In this document: piece by piece, positions 7,389 through 12,707 of the stretch
Layout of the letters: every line of letters begins with the position of its first letter
Numbering within the stretch: the stretch's first letter is position 1
Assembly: GCA_014523665.1 (NCBI GenBank)
Contig: JAATVR010000122.1
Coordinates: 1-12,707 of the forward strand
Direction: 5' to 3'
DNA from: Nitrososphaerales archaeon TH526
GTDB taxonomy: Archaea > Thermoproteota > Nitrososphaeria > Nitrososphaerales > Nitrososphaeraceae
DNA: 12,707 bases
Notes under the pieces: generated by a model
What the model was told of the DNA's origin: nothing
Seen by the model: the letters and a program-made list of their open reading frames with translations, nothing else
Databases searched by the model: none
Position numbers and translations under genes: made by a program

Positions 7389-7411
7389 ATATAGATAAGG
7401 GGTATCTATAT
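7389..7411. promoter_or_regulatory. Perfect 9-bp dyad overlapping a TATA-like element, AbrB-PhoU gene promoter
   Basis: ATATAGATA, a five-base spacer AGGGG, then TATCTATAT form a perfect inverted repeat. A further TATCTA at 7379-7384 adds a third half-site. The spacer and right arm make AAGGGGTAT (7397-7405), identical to the element at pstC. The dyad ends 48 bases before TTG 7460, so it could be both core promoter and operator, for example for autoregulation by the AbrB-like protein. Confidence 0.5.
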
Positions 7412-7459
7412 GATCAATTATCGTAATATGTTTTATCTTCTTATACTAACTGAATTTTA

Positions 7460-8545
7460 TTGAGTTCAATTCCTGAAAATAATGAAATACGCAAGATACA
7501 GTTTACAGGTAGATCTACTTACATTCTTTCATTGCCGAAGAGGTGGATGAGTGAAATGCGTCTCAAGGCCGGTGATCCCGTAACTATAGTACGTGAAGCA
7601 AATAACTATCTTTCGATAATTCCAAGTGCCGTCAGAGGTCCGAGTACAATCGATGAGGCTAACTCGGCAGTGCTTAACACTGAATCGTCTAACACAATCA
7701 AACGAAAAGTGGTGTCCATGTACTTGGCAGGCTATAACATTATTAATCTGAAATCAAAGACTGGAAGGATATTGCCGTCACAAAGGGACGCTGTCAGGGA
7801 AGTAGTACGAAGAAATTTGGTAGGCACGGAAATAATCGCCGATGCATCCGAGATGATCACTATTCAAGTGCTCCTGAGCTTGCCTGAGCTCTCAATAAAT
7901 ACTGCTGTCAGACGGATGTTTCTAATTGCAGGAGCGATGCATAGGGATGCCATGCTTTCGTTGGCTGAATTAAACCATGAATTGGCAGAAGCAGTCATAA
8001 AATCAGATGATGAAGTAGATAGATTTAGTCTCTACATATTACGAAATCTTGTAATAGCGACACAAAATGAGAGGATTCTACAGGAGATTGGGCTAAGAAA
8101 ACCTTCTGATTGTTTGAGCTATAGGGTCGCCGTAAAAAGCATTGAACGTATTGCAGATCATGCCTCCGGGATTGCCGATAAATGTGTCGCAATAAAGGAA
8201 AAGATTGACAAGGATAGCCTGCAGCACATCGATAATATGAGTAAGAGATCTCTTGGCCTAATTACAGATTCAGTGGAGGCTTTTTTACGCAGAGATTATT
8301 CACTCGCAGATAGCATCGTAGACAAGGCTAATGGCATGCGGCTAATTGAGAATGAAGTGCTTTCATTCATTGACAATAGTGAATCATCTTCGTCCGGATC
8401 AAGAAGTCTCAACATCAAGCTAATATTAGAAGATATCCGGAGAACAGCTGAGCATGCAAGCGATATTGCAGAAGCAGCAATGAACCAGACCATTCGAGGT
8501 GTAATAGACTTGAACAAGAGTTCCAGGCTCAGCAACACTTCCTGA
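7460..8545 (+). CDS. AbrB/SpoVT-like DNA-binding domain fused to PhoU repeats
   Basis: 361 residues from TTG 7460. Residues about 8-55 form an AbrB-type swapped-hairpin domain: RKIQFTGRSTYILSLPKRWM, then GDPVTIVREANNYLSIIP. The rest is PhoU-like: DDEVDRFSLYILRNL (183-197), YRVAVKSIERIADHASGIAD (221-240), and in the last repeat IRRTAEHASDIAEAA (326-340). Both repeats keep the acidic/His motif. This fusion is known in archaea and is regarded as a phosphate-related regulator, though its ligand is not established. It follows phoU by 142 bases with its own probable promoter containing a dyad. I infer that the AbrB part binds DNA at such dyads, while the PhoU part senses the transporter or PhoU state. 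The architecture is well supported, the targets are not. Confidence 0.88.
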   Translation: MSSIPENNEIRKIQFTGRSTYILSLPKRWMSEMRLKAGDPVTIVREANNYLSIIPSAVRGPSTIDEANSAVLNTESSNTIKRKVVSMYLAGYNIINLKSKTGRILPSQRDAVREVVRRNLVGTEIIADASEMITIQVLLSLPELSINTAVRRMFLIAGAMHRDAMLSLAELNHELAEAVIKSDDEVDRFSLYILRNLVIATQNERILQEIGLRKPSDCLSYRVAVKSIERIADHASGIADKCVAIKEKIDKDSLQHIDNMSKRSLGLITDSVEAFLRRDYSLADSIVDKANGMRLIENEVLSFIDNSESSSSGSRSLNIKLILEDIRRTAEHASDIAEAAMNQTIRGVIDLNKSSRLSNTS

Positions 8546-8818
8546 GCAGTCGAGATCAGCGATGACTTGAGCTATTTAATCGATGATTGTACAAATCTAA
8601 CAATTCTGACCTATCAGTTTTTTATGTATTTTACCAATTGGCCTTATTTGGGACCACTCTCCCGACACTGGTACATCTGCAAATACGGAACACATTTTCA
8701 GTACCATCCAGATGGAAATAAATTGAAATATCCTGAAATTGTTACCAGAGATCTTTTGAGCAAAAGACGATTACATCTAAAAGTGGATTGTTCAGCTATA
8801 CTTGGAATTCTGAGGCCT
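8546..8818. other. Short gap between convergent genes
   Basis: 273 bases between the AbrB-PhoU gene and the nucleotidase-like gene. A plus-strand TTG frame (8567-8860) runs through it into the nucleotidase 3' end, but it has an aromatic-rich, unfamiliar product and no promoter, so it is not called. No RNA gene is convincing. Confidence 0.5.
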
Positions 8819-9391
8819 TTACTCTTCTCCCATTACTATGGCAGCAGCATCATGGAGTGACTTTATCCTCAATGGCCATTGAAATTCCTTGTTCCATGGC
8901 TGGTCAAATACAATTCCTATTTTTGGTGCAGTTATATCTATGAGATTGATGGGGGAGTCATCCAGAATGAAATCAAAAGGGTACTCGGATTTAGGCATCG
9001 CATCATACACAAATATTAAGTCGTCTGAAAAAATATCGTGATGATCAAGCCATCTTGCCACATAGGTTACGGTCGGTCTCTCTCTTCTGGTAAGTATTGA
9101 AATCCTAAAACCGCTATCATGTATGATTTCTATGGTTTTATTTTGATTGGAATCGCAAGGTGGAATCTCTTCCCACCGATATTCCCATACATAGTTAAAT
9201 AATTTCGAAATCTCTTCAGGAGTGATAGGTAAAATTTTGGAAATATCCCATGCTAGGATATCGTTCTTGGTGATACTTGTGTGATGCCTTTCGTTGTATT
9301 CCTTTACCCAAATAACCATCGTGTCTGCCAAGACCGAATCAAAATCTAGTGCAAATGTCTTAGTAGGACCTGGTATGTTCAAAATATTCAA
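8819..9391 (-). CDS. HAD-superfamily 5'(3')-deoxyribonucleotidase-like phosphatase
   Basis: About 190 residues from TTG 9391. The HAD motifs are in order: nucleophile/acid pair in FALDFDSVLADT (motif I, DxD), Ser/Thr of motif II in ISILTRRE, Lys of motif III in AMPKSEYP, and the acidic pair of motif IV in DFILDDSP. The opening and overall length match the NT5C family, which removes phosphate from nucleoside monophosphates in the cytoplasm. Motif I has Ser where DGVLAD is usual. The longest frame starts at TTG 9457, but that adds a 22-residue hydrophobic stretch that a cytosolic enzyme would not need. A TATA-like box at 9409-9417 fits a start at 9391 or 9382. It is convergent with the phosphate block; a phosphate-scavenging role is inferred. 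Confidence 0.82.
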   Translation of the reverse strand: MNILNIPGPTKTFALDFDSVLADTMVIWVKEYNERHHTSITKNDILAWDISKILPITPEEISKLFNYVWEYRWEEIPPCDSNQNKTIEIIHDSGFRISILTRRERPTVTYVARWLDHHDIFSDDLIFVYDAMPKSEYPFDFILDDSPINLIDITAPKIGIVFDQPWNKEFQWPLRIKSLHDAAAIVMGEE

Positions 9392-9408
9392 AGGATGTGA
9401 GAACGGAG

Positions 9409-9417
9409 ATAATAAAA
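9409..9417 (-). promoter_or_regulatory. TATA-like box of the nucleotidase-like gene
   Basis: Minus-strand TTTTATTAT ends about 18 bases before TTG 9391 and 27 before TTG 9382, which favours one of these over the longer TTG 9457. Confidence 0.4.
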
Positions 9418-9457
9418 CTGTTAATACTTTTAGGGTCAATGGGAATAGAAATATCAA

Positions 9458-9893
9458 TGATCTAGACTAAAAGCCAAAAATCATCGCTACCATAGTTTGT
9501 ATAACAAAGGAGCCACTCTGATCCGGATACATGGATATTGGAATCATCCTAAACAAAATGCTGTCTTTGAGTTGGGATAGTAAGTATTTGCATTAAATTC
9601 ATGTCAAAAAATGGAATGTTACCATCAGGAGGTAATATATAACAAACCGACCCACAAATATCATATAGATCCTGTAGTGCTATATTGAATGTTTAATGCT
9701 GTAAGAATTTCAACAAAACAATTTTCACCCAATCTCCCTTGATACATTCGCCTTTAGGGAGTTACTGCAGGGAAATACTTGTAAGGATTTGGCTCGTGAT
9801 AACCAAATATGTGACGAAGAATGTTTCCACACCTATTTAAGATCTAACAAATAAAAAATATAATATATAGTATGACGACTAAATAGGTCAACA
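9458..9893. other. Divergent gene-poor region before the SixA-like gene
   Basis: About 440 bases with no credible ORF or tRNA. It contains a CTCCCT/AGGGAG inverted repeat (9734-9739 and 9756-9761, 16-base loop) and, near its right end, the SixA-gene promoter. The first part probably carries upstream DNA of the nucleotidase-like gene. Confidence 0.5.
9853..9870 (+). promoter_or_regulatory. TATA-like promoter of the SixA-type gene
   Basis: AAAAAATATAATATATAG lies about 25-30 bases before TTG 9894, the spacing expected for a leaderless archaeal transcript. It supports TTG 9894 as the start. Confidence 0.6.
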
Positions 9894-10391
9894 TTGGAAC
9901 TGTATGTGATGCGACACGGGGAAGCAGTCAAGAACGTTCAATCTGGCCCATCTGCCTCTGATGCAGATCGACCTCTAACCATATCAGGTAAAAAAGAGAT
10001 AGAAGAGATTTCATATTTTCTGAATAAGCTAAACATCAAATTTAGTCTTATTATCTCTAGTCCTCTAAAAAGGGCACATCAGACCGCATTTATTGTGTCC
10101 AAAATATTCAAGACTACAAACAATTTGGAAGATTGGGATGAACTTAAACCGGAAGCGGCAAAACAAGCTCTTGTTGAGAAACTTTCCAATCTTAAGGAAG
10201 ATTCCACAATTCTCTTGGTGGGCCACGAGCCATTTCTTAGTTCGTTCATAAGCGAAATTGTGTTTGGAATTCCAAGTGGAAACCTTGTACTTAAGAAAGG
10301 AGGCTTCGCGAAGCTTAGGATTTTGTCGAATTTTCCCAAAATGACTGCCGAGCTACGATGGTTATTGAGTCCCAGACTAATGCGACGGTGA
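9894..10391 (+). CDS. sixA: SixA-type phosphohistidine phosphatase (histidine phosphatase superfamily)
   Basis: 165 residues, the usual size for SixA-type single-domain histidine phosphatases. The phospho-acceptor motif is at the N-terminus, LYVMRHGEA (R7, H8, G9). It is followed by DRPLTISGKKE (25-35), the second conserved Arg in SSPLKRAHQTA (R60) and the second His with the acid residue in LLVGHEPF (H111, E112), so the catalytic set is complete. SixA enzymes dephosphorylate phosphohistidine on signalling or phosphotransfer proteins, but small relatives can act on other phosphoesters. The window also encodes a receiver-domain protein, yet nothing links the two directly. The gene ends 86 bases before the Ppx/GppA gene, on the same strand, which has its own TATA-like box. 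Family is firm, substrate unknown. Confidence 0.88.
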   Translation: MELYVMRHGEAVKNVQSGPSASDADRPLTISGKKEIEEISYFLNKLNIKFSLIISSPLKRAHQTAFIVSKIFKTTNNLEDWDELKPEAAKQALVEKLSNLKEDSTILLVGHEPFLSSFISEIVFGIPSGNLVLKKGGFAKLRILSNFPKMTAELRWLLSPRLMRR

Positions 10392-10443
10392 TAGCCCTTT
10401 TGAACAACTATTTGGAGATTTAGAGACTTGCAACGTCTACTAC

Positions 10444-10456
10444 ATTATATATTTTC
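10444..10456 (+). promoter_or_regulatory. TATA-like promoter of the Ppx/GppA gene
   Basis: ATTATATATTTTC ends about 21 bases before ATG 10478. It suggests a separate short-leader transcript in addition to possible read-through from the SixA-type gene. Confidence 0.55.
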
Positions 10457-10477
10457 TAAATTTCTTGTGGGCAAGAA

Positions 10478-12034
10478 ATGAAGCTCTCTGTTATAGATTT
10501 AGGGTATAATTCCGTCAAACTAGTTTGCTATAAAGTGAACTCTGATGGGACATTTAGGGCATACGACAGAAGAAGCATCAAGATAAAAATAGGAAGAGGA
10601 CTGACAGAAAGAGGAAATCTTAGTGATGTAGCAATTAGAGATACAATTGAAAGCCTAAGTCTCTTTCGAGATATATTAGTATGTGATGATGTAAAAAATG
10701 TCCTCGCGGTGGCAACGAGCGCCGTACGAGAGGCAAAGAATAGGAATAGATTTATTTCAGATATTTATGACAAGACAGGATTCTCATTTAGGATACTTTC
10801 ACATAAGGAAGAATCGTATTATTCATGGTGTGGAGCTCTCCATTCCACCTGTATCCCGGACGCACTTTTTTTCGACCTAGGTGGAGGGAGCTTGGAAATT
10901 GTATATTCCCAGGATTTCAAGATTACTAACCACCTCTCACTCCCATTAGGGGCACTACGAATGACTAGGATGTTGAATCAGAAAAAAGGAGAATTGGAAA
11001 AAAAGTACGCTCGGAAGCTTCTCATGAAGCTCGAACAGCATATTCTAAAATCACTCCCAGACAGGAAACAGTTCGTATTTAGCCCAGATGTCACCCTCGT
11101 AGGAGTGGGCGGGACCCTTCGAACGATAGCACAGTTCGATCAAGATCTAAACAACTACCCTTTGGATAAGATTAACAATTATAAAATGAAAATTGAACAC
11201 ATCGATGAAATAACAGAAAAACTATCTGGCATGTCAATATCTGAAATCACTGAAATCGTATCCATAGGAAGTAGCAGGGCAGATACAGTTGTACCTGGAT
11301 GTTACGTCATATCCTCACTTATGAGAAAACTTGGGTATGATTCTGTCGTAGTAAGCACTGAAGGATTGAGAGAAGGCTTAGTCCTTTCCTTCATTAACGA
11401 CTCAGGATATTCATCATCAGATAACATCCAACCAATTCTGCGTTCTCAAGTCGAGCACATTGTCAAGAATGGTTGCAAGCGCATACCACCACCAAGTCGT
11501 TACCACGATTTCCTAGAGACGTTGCTATCAGCAGGACTATTAAAGGAGCGAGAACATCAAATCTTAATTGAAGCTATCCCACGGGGCAGTCAATTTCATA
11601 GTATCCTCAGTCCAAATAGCTTATTCTATGCCTTGATAGACGAGGAATATAAGAATTTAAGCCACGGCGAGCTGCTAGTACTATGCCTTTCCATAATATA
11701 CTCAAAGAAGCAAAAGACTTCCAATCGCCTATTCGCGAAGTACAAGTCAATTCTTCACACGCCACAAAACAGAAGATCGATAGAAAAGATATCTTCGTGT
11801 CTCAACTTTATTGCCGCAATTGAAAAGAGTCGTGCAACTATACATCAAGTAGTATACGACGGAAACATTTTCCATATTGATCTTAGATGTAATGACTTGT
11901 TTAAGTTTCCAAAATTCTTATTCGAAGAAGCAAAAAAATCCTTAATCTTGTCGTTGGGTATCTCAGTGGAGTATAGTATACAATTAGAACCCAATGACAT
12001 CGAGGTGAAAGTTGAAGACAATAGCATCTTTTGA
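10478..12034 (+). CDS. ppx: Ppx/GppA-family exopolyphosphatase or pppGpp phosphohydrolase
   Basis: 518 residues from ATG 10478, similar in length to bacterial Ppx. The actin-like ATPase fold marks are in order: DLGYNSVKL (7-15), ATSAVREAKN (79-88), catalytic-region HKEESYY (109-115), FFDLGGGSLEI (131-141), LVGVGGTLRTIA (207-218), SRADTVVPG (266-274) and STEGLREGL (293-301). The enzyme should hydrolyse terminal phosphate from polyphosphate or pppGpp in the cytoplasm; which one cannot be told from sequence by eye. Residue 10 is Tyr where Ser is usual in DIGSNS. Residues about 320-450 align in outline with the Ppx C-terminal HD-like domain, but the expected LHDIG metal motif is replaced around EAIPRGSQF (365-373). 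It follows the SixA-type gene and lies in a phosphate-centred neighbourhood. Confidence 0.88.
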   Translation: MKLSVIDLGYNSVKLVCYKVNSDGTFRAYDRRSIKIKIGRGLTERGNLSDVAIRDTIESLSLFRDILVCDDVKNVLAVATSAVREAKNRNRFISDIYDKTGFSFRILSHKEESYYSWCGALHSTCIPDALFFDLGGGSLEIVYSQDFKITNHLSLPLGALRMTRMLNQKKGELEKKYARKLLMKLEQHILKSLPDRKQFVFSPDVTLVGVGGTLRTIAQFDQDLNNYPLDKINNYKMKIEHIDEITEKLSGMSISEITEIVSIGSSRADTVVPGCYVISSLMRKLGYDSVVVSTEGLREGLVLSFINDSGYSSSDNIQPILRSQVEHIVKNGCKRIPPPSRYHDFLETLLSAGLLKEREHQILIEAIPRGSQFHSILSPNSLFYALIDEEYKNLSHGELLVLCLSIIYSKKQKTSNRLFAKYKSILHTPQNRRSIEKISSCLNFIAAIEKSRATIHQVVYDGNIFHIDLRCNDLFKFPKFLFEEAKKSLILSLGISVEYSIQLEPNDIEVKVEDNSIF

Positions 12035-12707
12035 AAGCAAGAAATGACTCAAGTAATTGTAACCTAGATCTTGATATAATGCCTTCCATGGTTTGAACCT
12101 AGAGACGGATATTTCGGAGAGCATCGAGATGGGAGGGGTATGTATTCCATTAGCATTACTTTGGGTTTCGCACCTCATATAGTATTTTTTAGTCGATCGT
12201 ACCAATCTCTCGTTATTAGGCAAATATGAAAGTATGCTATATTGATTATATAGGTTAATATTTCATATATAATGTATAATAGAATTTATACACAACCCGT
12301 ATATGCTAGCCAGCGATATTTTTAGAAAAGTGTAAAAATGTAATGCGAACGGAAAGGACTTCAAATGAACAGATTGACAAGGCATTGGTTGTGAGACTTC
12401 GAAATCAAACAAACGATAACTTGTTTGTCAGACTCTATGAGCAAAAGAGTATTCACGATCATGATCAGAACCGGGTTTAGCCTTTCTCAACCTAATCATA
12501 ATTAATTACCAATTGTTCAAGATTGATGAAATCCCAATTTCGGTTTTTCAAATATTTGAGTTTGTGACGATCATAATCTTTAGATGAAAGTTTATTCTTT
12601 TTAATTCCATCAAGGTATCTAGCTCGTCAATCATGATTTTGTTCAACTTTAAAAAAACCTTGCGCACAGAATTAACGAAGATGATAGTTACTAATTGGGA
12701 GTAGAAA
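12035..12707. other. Gene-poor right end
   Basis: About 670 bases, very AT-rich around 12230-12300. It holds one short candidate ORF (12343-12480). On the minus strand, a frame is open from the right edge down to a stop at 12548-12550 (52 codons). That frame could be the end of a gene lying outside the window or simply chance. No tRNA or other RNA gene was recognised. Confidence 0.5.
12343..12480 (+). CDS. Candidate small protein, 45 residues, unknown
   Basis: An ATG frame encoding a charged, soluble peptide with a central ALVVRLRNQTNDNLFVRLYE stretch that alternates hydrophobic and polar residues. A TATA-like GATATTTTTA at 12314-12323 ends about 19 bases before the ATG, a spacing seen before other genes here. 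No homolog is recognised, and an ORF this short can occur by chance. Confidence 0.25.
   Translation: MRTERTSNEQIDKALVVRLRNQTNDNLFVRLYEQKSIHDHDQNRV

Noticed and set aside
8559..8609. Possible box C/D RNA (GCGATGA, a second CGATGA, then CTGA)
   Set aside because: Box C deviates at one position, no D' box sits before the internal C'-like box, and terminal pairing is not evident.
841..8792. 12-base direct repeat AAGTGGATTGTT at 841-852 and 8781-8792, and the 11-mer TGACATTTGTT at 616 and 908
   Set aside because: Several such matches are expected by chance in 12.7 kb of AT-rich sequence; no element boundaries accompany them.
8567..8860. Plus-strand 97-codon TTG frame between convergent genes
   Set aside because: Unusually rich in aromatic residues, no promoter-like box upstream, no family resemblance, and it overlaps the nucleotidase-like gene's 3' end by 42 bases.
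11984..12223. Minus-strand 79-codon TTG frame overlapping the Ppx/GppA gene end
   Set aside because: A TATA-like box lies upstream, but the region is AT-rich on both strands, the product is unfamiliar, and it overlaps a firm gene by 51 bases.
12548..12706. Minus-strand frame of 52 codons open at the right edge
   Set aside because: Could be the end of a gene outside the window, but it has no recognisable motif, and an open stretch this long can occur by chance in AT-rich DNA.

Overview
The window looks archaeal, most likely a soil or sediment ammonia-oxidising lineage (Nitrososphaeria, perhaps Nitrosocosmicus-like). This is an inference from four things. The DNA is AT-rich. Most genes appear to start with TTG. 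TATA-like boxes lie about 20-30 bases before many start codons, which suggests leaderless or short-leader transcripts. One gene is an archaeal-type fusion of an AbrB-like DNA-binding domain with PhoU repeats. Several long gene-poor gaps (about 700, 320, 440 and 670 bases) also fit a low-density soil archaeal genome. No rRNA, tRNA, CRISPR array or insertion sequence was recognised.

Layout. A receiver-domain protein (plus strand) lies at the left edge; its frame is open to base 1. After a 0.7 kb gap come two minus-strand genes: a class V PLP-dependent aminotransferase-fold protein, followed by a winged-helix protein of unknown role. A roughly 320-base intergenic region carrying divergent promoters leads into a plus-strand phosphate block: pstC, pstA (overlapping by one base), pstB, phoU, then the AbrB-PhoU regulator. 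A convergent minus-strand HAD 5'-nucleotidase-like gene follows. Then come two plus-strand genes, a SixA-type histidine phosphatase and a Ppx/GppA-family phosphatase, each with its own TATA-like box. The last 0.67 kb holds at most a small ORF.

How the genes fit together. PstC and PstA form the phosphate channel and PstB is its ATPase. PhoU probably restrains transport or signalling, and the AbrB-PhoU fusion could link that state to transcription. The nucleotidase, SixA and Ppx/GppA proteins could release or remodel phosphate from nucleotides, phosphoproteins and polyphosphate or (p)ppGpp. No PstS phosphate-binding protein gene is present, so it must be encoded elsewhere or be replaced.

The points most worth checking are: a pstC reading frame that has no ATG, GTG or TTG ahead of its conserved N-terminus; a shared AAGGGGTAT element before both pstC and the AbrB-PhoU gene, in the latter inside a perfect 9-bp dyad; a class V aminotransferase with Asn where the PLP-binding Asp is expected; a PhoU with one metal motif lost; and a Ppx/GppA protein with a degenerate C-terminal HD-like domain.
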